A DNA stretch of 64,000 bases, taken from assembly GCA_020631735.1 (NCBI GenBank), contig CM036231.1, forward strand, positions 3,189,831 through 3,253,830, in the 5' to 3' direction. This document shows, piece after piece, positions 43,800 through 55,921 of this stretch (position 1 is its first letter; each line of letters opens with the position of its first letter). The notes below the pieces were generated by a model. The model was not told the DNA's origin and did not search any database. It worked only from the letters and a program-made list of their open reading frames with translations. The position numbers were made by a program, and so were the translations under genes. The stretch comes from Saccharum officinarum. Its lineage: Eukaryota; Streptophyta; Magnoliopsida; Poales; Poaceae.

Positions 43800-46195
43800 A
43801 TGGCCCGCTTGTACGTCGGCAACCTGGATCCCCGGGTGACTGCTCGGGAGCTGGAGGATGAGTTCCGCACGTTCGGGGTTCTTCGCAGGTCAGTGCTCTC
43901 GCCTCAGATCCCTAGATTCCGTGTGATTGGTGTGGCTCGTCTTGGAAATTCATGCGTGTTTTCTAGTGTGCGCCCGTTCGGAATTTCGGATGATAATCAA
44001 AAGGGCAAAATTTGTTAAATACAGCGAACTTAATAATTATCTTTCGAAGCTGAAGTGTTGTATGCTCATGATTTGGTGATAGATTAGTATCAGTCCTGGG
44101 GTGATTTCGTTAGCATGACAGCCATGAGTTGCACTGCAAATTCTCTCCTTCTGTTTCAGGATAAAATATACTGTCACTGTACTGTATATTGTTGCACTAC
44201 CATACTTGGGATATATCACCTTAATAATATGCATCATTCCCAAAAATAGTGTGCTGTACTTTGGTTGTGGCAGTAATTTCTTTGGTGGAGCATGGTACAA
44301 TTTGTCAAATTCACTGGTGATAGGCCTTGGCTTACATTAGTGTGGAGGTTTACATTATCTGGATACAAAGTGAATGATATGGCCAGTATTCTGAACACCA
44401 AAGGATATGCTCTTCTGGACCCTGTACAAAGTTCTGTACCATTATATTATATAATTGTTGAATGCATGCAATTACATCTCGCATCGATGAATGCTGCTTG
44501 ATGCTGATGATTCTGATGCACTTTTCATGTTTTTGTTTTTGTGGAAGCAGTGTCTGGGTTGCTCGGAAACCACCTGGCTTTGCATTTATTGATTTTGATG
44601 ATAAGAGGGACGCCGAGGATGCAATCCGCGACCTAGATGGTATGTGATGAATGTATTGCTGTCAATATGTTATAAACCTTTCTCAGTATGTTGTATCAGA
44701 TGCTTATATGGCATTCCATATGTTCTCAGTGTTCTTTGTGAGGAATACCTGAGTTGCTATTAAATTACATTCAGGGCTAATGATATATGGAATTATGAAT
44801 TTGGGTTTGTGCTCGGGTACAGTCGCCTACCATCTGGTCACAGGTATTGACCGTTGCAGGAGTATAGAAAGTAGGAAACATTGAAAATATTCCTAATATA
44901 ACAAATATAACTCAATTTAGGTATGTTGTAGTTAAATTGTTGACCATTTGTATGTAAAATTTCATATAGATTGATGACTCAAAATCAAGAAAGTCTTTCC
45001 GTAACCCGTTCATAATGTAATAATATATATATTCTGTAGATATTGCTAGTCAATGCCATATTGGAGACTGCATGCCTTAATGAACTTATTTCTGTGCTTA
45101 TTAGAAGTAATCTCTGTTAAAGTTCACTTGATTTGATCTTCTGTGGTATTCTTCTGACCTTTTGAGATTATGTTTGTGCTTTCTTTGTTTTACAGTCATA
45201 GTTTGTGTGTTTGCATGTTTATGGTCATGTACAAATGTTTTAATCCTTGCTGATCGTAGCAATATATTTATGGTTTTGTAGGCAAGAATGGATGGAGAGT
45301 TGAGCTATCTCGTAATGCCAGCAGTGGTCGTGGTGGTCGTGACCGTTATGGTGGGTCTGAGTCCAAGTGTTATGAGTGTGGTGAGACTGGTCACTTTGCT
45401 CGTGAGTGCCGTTTGAGGATTGGTTCTGGAGGTCTAGGCAGTGGAAGGCGCCGAAGCCGTAGCCGCAGCCGCAGTCGCAGTCCCAGATATCGCCGGAGTC
45501 CAAGTTATGGTAGAAGGTGAATGTACTCTTGTTTCTTTTTCTACCCTATTCACTGACTATTGTTATTACTTGTTACTATTAGTGCATATGCCCCTACTGT
45601 ACTACAGTCTTTATATCAAGGTGCCAAGCCACTTCAATTTTTTCTGTTTCATTCTGATCTCAGATCAGAGATATACATGATTTCACTTTGCTCTTTGTTT
45701 TTTTTTTGGGAATGATTATGGATCATGCACTTGCGGGGAAGTTTCTAAGATTTCCTCTCACCTTCACATTCGTTAACAGCCTTGGTTTTGAATGATTAAC
45801 GGTGGAAACTGTATCAAATGAGCAAAAGCAATATGTGCACTCTTCATCTTTTTGTTCTTGTTTTGTTCTGCTCAGTCTGTACTTGTGAAATACTCTTACC
45901 AAATTGCATAATTCATATTATGAACAAAGGACAATGAATCAATGAATCTGATTGAATGCATATCTTTGCAAACAGGAGTTACAGTCCTGCAGCACGCTCT
46001 CCAAGGCGTCGTAGCGTGTCACCAGCTCGTGGACGCAGCTATAGCAGGTCACCACAGTACAAACGTGCACGAGAAGAGTCTCCCTATGATAATGGGTAAT
46101 GCATGTTTTAGTTACACATTTTGTTGTTGTCAGCTACTAAAATATTGATTCAATTTACTATTGATACTACCAGATACCGCCGCAGCAGGAGCTAG
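43800..46195 (+). CDS. RSZ21: RSZ21/RSZ22-type serine/arginine-rich splicing factor
   Basis: Five coding exons: 43800-43888, 44551-44639, 45282-45516, 45976-46095 and 46174-46195. All have GT-AG borders and matching phases, giving 184 codons, the family's usual length. The RRM (residues 1 to about 75) carries RNP2 LYVGNL and RNP1-like PPGFAFIDF; the first intron falls inside the RRM, as in plant RSZ genes. A CCHC zinc knuckle [14 protein letters not shown] spans residues 89-102, and the rest is an RS domain ([32 protein letters not shown]) ending RRSRS. The protein is expected to be nuclear, to bind pre-mRNA and to help pick splice sites; it is the plant relative of 9G8/SRSF7. The long intron after codon 29 is where SR genes are often alternatively spliced, but that is not shown here. 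The gene is intact; a broken partial copy follows at 49848. Confidence 0.95.
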
Positions 46196-48258
46196 AGCCA
46201 GATCCTTGTATCTGATGAGTGTCATGTGACAGATATTGGGAAAGCTATGATCAATAACCTGCTTGAAAGATCGTTCGCCGACTGCTTGACTTTGGTTAAG
46301 GTTCTCATAACTTTTTTATATACCTTACTATGCTTGTGTCTACTTTATAAGTAGTAGTAAAACCTCTTGATGGGTGTATTTGTTGAACTAAGACCTACTG
46401 TCTTTTCTTGTGTGGTAAAAAGGCATCGTCCTGCACTGCTTAAACGACTCGGCCGACTACGGCTTTCAGTTCTGTCTTCATGGTTTTGTTCTGCGCTCTT
46501 CATTCTTCGCACACCCTCGCATGCTTCATTCCATCAGCCGTGTGTTAGTCTGCCTGCGTGTCTTCGTGAACCACATGCTTCGTTGAAGATGCTGCGCATC
46601 GCAAAAGCAGTAATAACCTTCCTTCTCATACCATTTGGTAAGGTTTGATTTGCTGACAAATGCAGCATCTGGTAAGTTTCTCCATAGGTTCGGTCTCCGT
46701 GTGCTGCTCCTGGTTCAGGAACTGCAGTATGTTAGATGGATGACGACTCACCTACTCGCGTTATCATGCCTTACTTCAGAGGACCCAGGTTAGTGAGTGC
46801 CAGAAAGTGAATTGACCAGGCCAAATGCTATGTTGAGCCGACTTTGGCTTTGCTCTGTGATCTCCGCTTGCCACCACATGTTGCCTTCGACGAAGGAAGT
46901 CTTCTTCACCTTCTGCTTCCTTCTCTGCAACTTCCTGATTGATATTCTTCATAGATGCTTCTTCAGAGTGCCATACAGTCATCCTGATTGATGTTCGTCA
47001 CATCATAGAGCCTGCGTTGAAGTCGAATCCTCCATCCATCATATGCCACCATTTTTTTTTCTAATGGACAATGTAGTTACATTCTTATTAACTTTATTTC
47101 CTGTTGGATAGGGTAAATGTCAGATGCTGTTTGACATATAATGGAAACCATCTGGTTGATTGGTGCCCTATTTGTTCGACACATGGTTGCTATCTGCGTC
47201 CCCATGTATCTGATACGGTTTATGTTTTGTTGATTGCTTGTCTATGCCTGTTGCTGGTTGATCTCCTAGATCTTGATTGGAGGTTGTTGATCCGGTTTTC
47301 GGATGCTCTCGGCTGCACTACTTGGCGCGGCTGCTGCTGTTGCATGCTCCACCTTTTGCTACTTCGCTGTAAGTATTTTTGCAGCAGCCTGCAAAGAGTG
47401 CAGCCGAGCAGTTTGCTCTGCTGACTGCTGAATGAAGCGTCTGTTTGCTTTGCTTGCGTACTTTCTGGTGAGCTGTGTACGATGTGACACGTAACATTTG
47501 GCTGCAATGATTCATGGGTTCACAGGACTCATGTCTTGTACCATGTTAAACTTTTAAAGATCAACCCAAATTTTTAGAAAATGATGTTTACATTTAGAAG
47601 TTTATAAATAAATGTTCTATCAAGTCAAGCTTTTTTAATTTAACCAAATTATTATGGGGATTGCTAGCGCCTGGACGGACGGCTGGACGCCGGTGCTAGC
47701 AGGCGGTTGCGGCAGGTGGTTCCATTGCAACATGTGCAATATCAAATCTATTCTTTACAATATCTGGATGAAACAATTATATATCTAAAATAGTTAAAAC
47801 ACTTGCAACATATGTTCGAAACACCTGCAAAACACCTGAAAACCCTTGAAAGCCATTGCAAACCTATGCAATATCTAGATCTATTTTTGCAAAATATAGA
47901 TAAAACACTTGCAATATATATATATGAAACACCTGAAACATACGTTTTCGACATGCATGTTATGTAACATCCAGATATACTTTTGCAATATCTAGATAAA
48001 ACACTTGAAACATACGTATGAAACAACCGAAAGACTTAAAACATATATTTGCAACATGTATATATATAGACATTGCAACATAGGCAATATCTTAGATGAA
48101 ACACTTGAAAACATGCTTCTGAAATACCTGAAAAACACTTGAAACACGGCGTCGTCGGCGGCCACGGCCTACCTAATGGGAAATTGCGGTAGCCAGCAAG
48201 GGGCACTCGGGTGTAGTGGAGAAGGAGGATGACGACATGCAAGCAGCTGGGCGCGGTG
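45459..48258 (+). repeat. Source copy of a 2.8-kb direct duplication
   Basis: Matches 49848-52647 almost base for base (about eight substitutions, a 6-bp loss in the RS-domain repeat and poly-T length changes). It covers the end of RSZ21 exon 4, exons 5 and 6, the 3' region and the left part of the downstream MULE. The right limit of the homology is unknown because the copy is cut by the gypsy element. Confidence 0.92.
46196..47655 (+). other. 3' region of the RSZ21-type gene
   Basis: Begins with the 3' UTR right after the stop at 46193-46195. A donor-like TTGGTTAAG|GTTCTC near 46300 could mark a 3' UTR intron. Short frames here recur unchanged in the duplicate copy but show no domain. It is duplicated at 50573-52033. 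Confidence 0.5.
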
Positions 48259-48644
48259 AAGAACGCCGTGCGGGAGCCGTCGCCGTGGACCACGTTGCAT
48301 CAGCTCGAAGAACTCGGCAGCGAGTGGTGAGTGGCGGTGGAGAGATAGGAAGGCAGGCGACGGCGCTCGAGCGCGGCGTAGCATGCCACCGCGTTTCGGC
48401 CGCCGCCAGCGCGGTGGTGGTGGAGCGCACCGTGGCGGTGCGGGCACGGCGGCGATTCAATAGTGGGTTTGAGAATGGATACGGGAGCAACGGCGATTCG
48501 AGAGGAAACTGATGGAGATTTTTATTTTGAGCTACGTGAGATGGGTTCATCAATGCAGGTGGCATTGTTGGGCTATTCAGGCGGGTCCCGAGGCCCATCA
48601 ACATGTGTCTAGACGAAACGAACGTCCCATTTACAGTATTTCTG
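47656..48644 (+). mobile_element. Non-autonomous Mutator-like element, 989 bp, 9-bp TSD
   Basis: The exact 9-bp duplication AATTATTAT lies at 47647-47655 and 48645-48653. The left end is GGGGATTGCTAGCGCCTGG; the right end's complement is CAGAAATACTGTAAATGGG. Subrepeats 'aaacacttgaaacatacg' and 'gcaatatctagataaaac' fill the left half, followed by a GC-rich block. Same family as 4450-5677 and 17896. No transposase. Confidence 0.78.
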
Positions 48645-48705
48645 AATTATTATAACATATACGAGTTAAAATGAACGATCTATGAAAGCATGTTTGGAGA
48701 ATTTA

Positions 48706-49012
48706 ATCTATACCTAATAATAAAGAGACAAAATTTCTCACTGCCATTTTTTCGTCCACCCTCTCCTAACTCCTCGGCATCACTCTTCTTAGTTTGGAAT
48801 TAAAAAACCACTACTCAACATCACTCTTCTTAGTTTAGAATTGAAAAACATTATTCCGTCCTCCCCTAACTACTCGGCATCACTCTTCTTAGTTTGGAAT
48901 TAAAAAACCACTACTCAACATCACTCTTTTTAGTTTAGAATTGAAAAACATTATTCATATTGCCTCTTTATTATTAGGTATAGGCATTCCCTCTTTATTA
49001 TTAGGTATAGAT
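48706..49012. mobile_element. 307-bp element with 22-bp perfect inverted ends and TTA target
   Basis: The ends ATCTATACCTAATAATAAAG and CTTTATTATTAGGTATAGAT are perfect inverted repeats, flanked by TTA on both sides (48703-48705 and 49013-49015). A third copy of the right end sits just inside (about 48962-48984), and the middle holds a ~100-bp tandem duplication (about 48770-48955). TTA fits a Tourist-like MITE, but TCTATAC..AATAA is also how many grass Helitrons start, so the class is open. Confidence 0.65.
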
Positions 49013-49216
49013 TTACAGCCACCTAATTAAACCGAATCAATCTCTCCTTGTTTTCCATACGGGATAATAGCCATCTGATTAAACCGAGTCAATCTCTCCT
49101 TGATTTTCCATACGAGACAAATAAATTAGTGCATATATTATTTATTATGGGCCTTATTAGTGTTTAATCGGACCAACGCGTAAACAACCCAGTCCACTCC
49201 ACCCATCCGGAAAACG

Positions 49217-49846
49217 AGATGGTAGGCGACTGTACCCGAGCACAAACCCAAATTCATAATTCCATATATCATTAGCCCTGAATGTAATTTAATAGCAACT
49301 CAGGTATTCCTCACAAAGAACACTGAGAACATATGGAATGCCATATAAGCATCTGATACAACATACTGAGAAAGGTTTATAACATATTGACAGCAATACA
49401 TTCATCACATACCATCTAGGTCGCGGATTGCATCCTCAGCGTCCCTCTTATCATCAAAATCAATAAATGCAAAGCCAGGTGGTTTCCGAGCAACCCAGAC
49501 ACTGCTTCCACAAAAACAAAAACATGAAAAGTGCATCAGAATCATCAGCATCAAGCAGCATTCATCGATGCGAGATGTAATTGCATGCATTCAACAATTA
49601 TATAATATAATGGTACAGAACTTTGTACAGGGTCCAGAAGAGCATATCCTTTGGTGTTCAGAATACTGGCCATATCATTCACTTTGTATCCAGATAATGT
49701 AAACCTCCACACTAATGTAAGCCAAGGCCTATCACCAGTGAATTTGACAAATTGTACCATGCTCCACCAAAGAAATTACTGCCACAACCAAAGTACAGCA
49801 CACTATTTTTGGGAATGATGCATATTATTAAGGTGATATATCCCAA
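49217..49846 (-). repeat. Inverted copy of RSZ21 exon 3 and flanking introns
   Basis: Reverse complement of about 44206-44835 (coordinates sum to 94052). It includes RSZ21 exon 3 in antisense (49413-49501, from 44551-44639), with splice borders preserved and no difference noticed in the exon. It joins directly to the direct copy starting at 49848. Confidence 0.92.
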
Positions 49847-49847
49847 A

Positions 49848-50572
49848 GTAGCCGCAGCCGCAGTCCCAGATATCGCCGGAGTCCAAGTTATGGTAGAAGG
49901 TGAATGTACTCTTGTTTCTTTTTCTACCCTATTCACTGACTATTGTTATTACTTGTTACTATTAGTGCATATGCCCCTACTGTACTACAGTCTTTATATC
50001 AAGGTGCCAATCCACTTCAATTTTTTCTGTTTCATTCTGATCTCAGATCAGACATATACATGATTTCACTTTGCTCGTTTTTTTGGGAATGATTATGGAT
50101 CATGCACTTGCGGGGAAGTTTCTAAGATTTCCTCTCACCTTCACATTCGTTAACAGCCTTGGTTTTGAATGATTAACGGTGGAAACTGTATCAAATGAGC
50201 AAAAGCAATATGTGCACTCTTCATCTTTTTGTTCTTGTTTTGTTCTGCTCAGTCTGTACTTGTGAAATACTCTTAGCAAATTGCATAATTCATATTATGA
50301 ACAAAGGACAATGAATCAATGAATCTGATTGAATGCATATCTTTGCAAACAGGAGTTACAGTCCTGCAGCACGCTCTCCAAGGCGTCGTAGCGTGTCACC
50401 AGCTCGTGGACGCAGCTATAGCAGGTCACCACAGTACAAACGTGCACGAGAAGAGTCTCCCTATGATAATGGGTAATGCATGTTTTAGTTACACATTTTG
50501 TTGTTGTCAGCTACTAAAATATTGATTCAATTTACTATTGATACTACCAGATACCGCCGCAGCAGGAGCTAG
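49848..50572 (+). pseudogene. Truncated RSZ21 copy lacking RRM and zinc knuckle
   Basis: Contains the end of exon 4 (49848-49899, with one six-base RS repeat unit missing), exon 5 (50353-50472) and exon 6 with its stop (50551-50572). Exons 1-3, the start codon and the knuckle are absent in this orientation, so no SR protein can be made from it alone. The splice sites remain intact. Confidence 0.9.
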
Positions 50573-52033
50573 AGCCAGATCCTTGTATCTGATGAGTGTC
50601 ATGTGACAGATATTGGGAAAGCTATGATCAATAACCTGCTTGAAAGATCGTTCGCCGACTGCTTGACTTTGGTTAAGGTTCTCATAACTTTTTTATATAC
50701 CTTACTATGCTTGTGTCTACTTTATAAGTAGTAGTAAAACCTCTTGATGGGTGTATTTGTTGAACTAAGACCTACTGTCTTTTCTTGTGTGGTAAAAAGG
50801 CATCGTCCTGCACTGCTTAAACGACTCGGCCGACTACGGCTTTCAGTTCTGTCTTCATGGTTTTGTTCTGCGCTCTTCATTCTTCGCACACCCTCGCATG
50901 CTTCATTCCATCAGCCGTGTGTTAGTCTGCCTGCGTGTCTTCGTGAACCACATGCTTCGTTGAAGATGCTGCGCATCGCAAAAGCAGTAATAACCTTCCT
51001 TCTCATACCATTTGGTAAGGTTTGATTTGCTGACAAATGCAGCATCTGGTAAGTTTCTCCATAGGTTCGGTCTCCGTGTGCTGCTCCTGGTTCAGGAACT
51101 GCAGTATGTTAGATGGATGATGACTCACCTACTCGCGTTATCATGCCTTACTTCAGAGGACCCAGGTTAGTGAGTGCCAGAAAGTGAATTGACCAGGCCA
51201 AATGCTATGTTGAGCCGACTTTGGCTTTGCTCTGTGATCTCTGCTTGCCACCACATGTTGCCTTCGACGAAGGAAGTCTTCTTCACCTTCTGCTTCCTTC
51301 TCTGCAACTTCCTGATTGATATTCTTCATAGATGCTTCTTCAGAGTGCCATACAGTCATCCTGATTGATGTTCGTCACATCATAGAGCCTGCGTTGAAGT
51401 CGAATCCTCCATCCATCATATGCCACCATTTTTTTTTTCTAATGGACAATGTAGTTACATTCTTATTAACTTTATTTCCTGTTGGATAGGGTAAATGTCA
51501 GATGCTGTTTGACATATAATGGAAACCATCTGGTTGATTGGTGCCCTATTTGTTCGACACATGGTTGCTATCTGCGTCCCCATGTATCTGATACGGTTTA
51601 TGTTTTGTTGATTGCTTGTCTATGCCTGTTGCTGGTTGATCTCCTAGATCTTGATTGGAGGTTGTTGATCCGGTTTTCGGATGCTCTCGGCTGCACTACT
51701 TGGCGCGGCTGCTGCTGTTGCATGCTCCACCTTTTGCTACTTCGCTGTAAGTATTTTTGCAGCAGCCTGCAAAGAGTGCAGCCGAGCAGTTTGCTCTGCT
51801 GACTGCTGAATGAAGCGTCTGTTTGCTTTGCTTGCGTACTTTCTGGTGAGCTGTGTACGATGTGACACGTAACATTTGGCTGCAATGATTCATGGGTTCA
51901 CAGGACTCATGTCTTGTACCATGTTAAACTTTTAAAGATCAACCCAAATTTTTAGAAAATGATGTTTACATTTAGAAGTTTATAAATAAATGTTCTATCA
52001 AGTCAAGCTTTTTTAATTTAACCAAATTATTAT

Positions 52034-52647
52034 GGGGATTGCTAGCGCCTGGACGGACGGCTGGACGCCGGTGCTAGCAGGCGGTTGCGGCAGGTGGTTC
52101 CATTGCAACATGTGCAATATCAAATCTATTCTTTACAATATCTAGATGAAACAATTATATATCTAAAATAGTTAAAACACTTGCAACATATGTTCGAAAC
52201 ACCTGCAAAACACCTGAAAACCCTTGAAAGCCATTGCAAACCTATGCAATATCTAGATCTATTTTTGCAAAATATAGATAAAACACTTGCAATATATATA
52301 TATGAAACACCTGAAACATACGTTTTCGACATGCATGTTATGTAACATCCAGATATACTTTTGCAATATCTAGATAAAACACTTGAAACATACGTATGAA
52401 ACAACCGAAAGACTTAAAACATATATTTGCAACATGTATATATATAGACATTGCAACATAGGCAATATCTTAGATGAAACACTTGAAAACATGCTTCTGA
52501 AATACCTGAAAAACACTTGAAACACGGCGTCGTCGGCGGCCACGGCCTACCTAATGGGAAATTGCGGTAGCCAGCAAGGGGCACTCGGGTGTAGTGGAGA
52601 AGGAGGATGACGACATGCAAGCAGCTGGGCGCGGTGAAGAACGCCGT
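52034..52647 (+). mobile_element. Left part of the MULE in the duplicate, cut by the gypsy element
   Basis: Copy of 47656-48269 including the AATTATTAT flank. Interrupted at 52647 by the LTR at 52648. Confidence 0.88.
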
Positions 52648-55600
52648 TGTAACACCCTCGGTGTTACCGCGTCAACAAGTCACTAAATATTTTTCATAAA
52701 GTCCAAGTAGCCCTTCAAGCACGTCATGTATCTTCACGTGAGAGCTCCATAGCCACAAAGTCAAATGACAAATTATTGTCATTCGCTAATTATTAGCATA
52801 CCACTTGGTAAGATTTTTATCTCTATCAATCTCGCGACGCGCCACTGTCATCTCTCGTTGTTCTAATTATCCCGCCTTTACTTCGCTTGCTAATCACCTT
52901 GCAAAATCATCAGTGCAAGACGCGCTACCACTACCATAGTATATCGCACACGCTACGCATTAATCTCACTCACAAGTTCGGTCGCTGAGCACGCCGTTCG
53001 CTCACTGCTCTGCAAACGCAGTGCACGCACCCTTCCTCACGTCAGAGCTGGAGCAGCAAAGAATTTTCCATACGTCGGTACTGTAGCAGTACAGGAAGCA
53101 CTGTTCACGCGTGGAAATCACTGTTCACACGCAGAAGTTACTGTTCATCCGTGGAAAAATCACCTAGCCAGTGGAAAATGTTGTTTGTCCATGCAGCACG
53201 TCGTTCCCGCGGCGCTTTATTACCTTTAAGCAAGCTAGTTTAGCTACTAACCTTATGACGCGTCGTTGTCATGTCTTCGCTTCTCTATTCCTGCGTCTTC
53301 TGTCTTTAAAAGGATACGCCGAGCTATTTCGCTCCGCTGCTCACTTGTTTCTTCCTCTCAAATCAAGTTCTTCTGTTCTTGCCCGAGAGAGCTGCGTCTA
53401 TCGATTTCTCTCCGAGCTATCATCAGCTGAGGTAGCTAGTTTACAATTGATCTTCTTATTCTCTAATGTTTCCTTGACCTGTGATCTCCTCCTCAATTAA
53501 TTCCTTGACCTGCATAAATGAACCAGCACCCCACCGCTGAGCACGTTCAGCCCAAAGCCCACCCTAGTCCTGACATGCTCGTAAGTCCAAGACCACTCAA
53601 AGTTCAATCCTTGAATTAATTCTCTCATGACCAAGACCTCACCACCGCACACGGCACGGAGCCAGAGGACAACCCTGCCAACTCGTTTCGTGCTTCCAGA
53701 CTACTTAGCTTGTCATGACCACCCACGATCAGTGCTATATATGGCTCTGCTCCACTCCACGCAGGGCAAGCATTTGCTAAGCTCCCTGGTGTCTCTCCTC
53801 TTGCATTGCCTCCGCACATCGATCACCGTAGGTGGCACTTCATTCAATTCTGAGGTAGCTAGTCTGTAAGAATTCCTTCATTCTTCTTCTTTATTATTTT
53901 CTTGACCCGTGGTCTCATCTAGTAATTCTAGACCCACAGTCATGTGCAAGTCAACAAGTTCAATTGCGTGATTAGCCTCCTCCAATAATATCGTTTTCTT
54001 CATCTCTAGAGCTCTTTTGAATTTATTTATTGATTGTGAAATAAATTTTGTTAGATTCCTAAATTCATGATCTATCTGTTAGTGTAATTAGTTCGTATAG
54101 TTCAGTGATACCTTTAGGGTTACTTTATTATTTTGAAATGCTTATTATGGTTGTTTAGAGAATAAATTTTTATGATGCTTGGTAACTAGCGCTCCTGGTT
54201 TTATTATATATATAGTAAATTGATTTTAACAATAAGGATGCCTTTAGTTGCTAAGATAATACATGAAATGTTTCATACTTGTTTAGTGGGAATAATAGGT
54301 AACTTTGCGTATTAGTCATTAGAGTTAGCTTGTAGCTTGGTAGATGTATTCTTATTTTAAGAGTTGCGGTTGCCTATATATTAATTATTGCATCATCATC
54401 ACTGCATGCATATAGAGGACGAGCCACTGGAGATCGTGACATTCGGCGAGCAGGAGTACGACGAAGTCATCGAAGAGTACGAGGAGATCCTCGTGCAGGA
54501 GGAAGTTCCAGAGCCACCCGTCACTGACTTTGCTGACACCGCGCCTGCCCAAGGCAAGCCCCGGTGCATAACCCTTATTTTACAAATTATTATATATATA
54601 TATAGGTTGTGCATTTACGTTGCAGGAGTTTTATGATATCCACATGCATATATATATATCTACCCATGAGTCTTACTAGTACAGGATCGTGTAGCTGCTT
54701 TGCTTAGGTTTATCGGTAGCGTGAGTAACCTGTCGTTACTCACAATAGGTGGTTATTATTATTATTATTACACTAATGATGAAATGATGGAAAAGGAAAT
54801 GGTGACCGGGCAGGGATATGGTATGGGTATTGGTGGGTGTAACAGGTTATGTCCCGCGGCCACGGGGCATAGCTTGGTTGCACTTTTTTCCCTGTCCGTG
54901 TCGATTAAGGACCGTTCGTTGCACTGGATCCCTGGTCAAGTCACAGATATATTATCCTGAGCATATACTAGCGGATGGGGGCTAGGAAGACTTGTTACTC
55001 TCTTGTCATGGGTTCCGGCTCTTTCCGGACCGGCTTTTTAGGGTGGTTATATATATAGGTTGAGGAGGTCTAAGCACCGTACTGAGGCCGGGCCTCAGTG
55101 TTGGGGGCTAGAGTCCAAGTTTGGACGGGGACCTGGACCCCTTGACAGGAGTGGAACGGGTTGGTCTTGCTTGTGCCAGGGTACAAGCGAGGCGTGTGTT
55201 TTCGGGGCACCCAGCTGGGCACATTGATTCGCGAATCGCCGTTTCTACGTGACGGTACGGCTTGACTGCACTCTGGCACCGTAGTAAGAACTGGCATATG
55301 AAAGATGGAAAAATGATTCTGATTGCTCAACCCTTGCTTGATGATAGAACAGGTGCTTACATAGTAGGTTGGATAATGAATTTAACATGGCTGTTAATAA
55401 TTTAATTAAATAAGGACTCACCCTTAGTATTGCTTTCCGCAAACAAGAACCCACAAGCCATAAAGCCTATCATAATCCTTGAGAGTCGGGAAATATATTC
55501 CCAGTCGGGTAAGTCTTGCGAGTACATTGTGTACTCAGGGTTTATTTACCCTTGTTGCAGGTGCTGCTTGAGAAGCTAACTGTTGTGTGGAGGATTCTTC

Positions 55601-55907
55601 TGGTGGGCACAGACGGATCCTTATACCGCTCCGCTAGATGTTGTTTTATTCCGCTGTTTAATTTATCGCACTCTGAACTTTGGTACTGTAATAAAGAATT
55701 TCTGAGACTCTTTGTTGTATGAAATGGATTAAGTATTATAAGCTTGTACTCATTATTGGATCCCGGGTGTAAAATTGTGGAACGTTTCGAGTTCTCCCGT
55801 TGGGTGTGCTCGACAGAACTGCTTGACTTGGCTCACTTTTGGGGTGCTTAGTGTCTAGTGGAAGACAGCGCCTCTAAAAGTGTGTTAATTCAGGCGGTTC
55901 TGCCACA
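52648..55907 (+). repeat. 5' LTR of the gypsy element, 3260 bp
   Basis: Starts TGTAACACCCTCGG and ends GGCGGTTCTGCCACA. It contains several frames that repeat unchanged in the 3' LTR and are not gag or pol. Confidence 0.92.
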
Positions 55908-55909
55908 GT

Positions 55910-55921
55910 TGGTACCAGAGC
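55910..55921 (+). other. Primer-binding site, tRNA-iMet type
   Basis: TGGTACCAGAGC, 2 nt after the 5' LTR; near-complementary to initiator-Met tRNA. Confidence 0.88.

Larger units (their letters stand above)
49848..52647 (+). repeat. Second copy of the 2.8-kb duplication
   Basis: Offset by 4377-4389 bp from the source at 45459-48258. It ends abruptly at 52647, where the gypsy LTR begins, so its continuation should reappear beyond the right end of the window. Confidence 0.92.

Noticed and set aside
46367..47424. Frames in the RSZ21 3' region that are conserved in the duplicate at 50744-51802
   Set aside because: Conservation is explained by the recent DNA duplication; no coding signal beyond that.
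53171..53500. Frames of 80-110 codons inside the gypsy LTRs (also 53627, 54388, 54700 and their 3' LTR copies)
   Set aside because: LTR sequence is not expected to code, and the frames have no domains. Their conservation between LTRs only reflects LTR identity.
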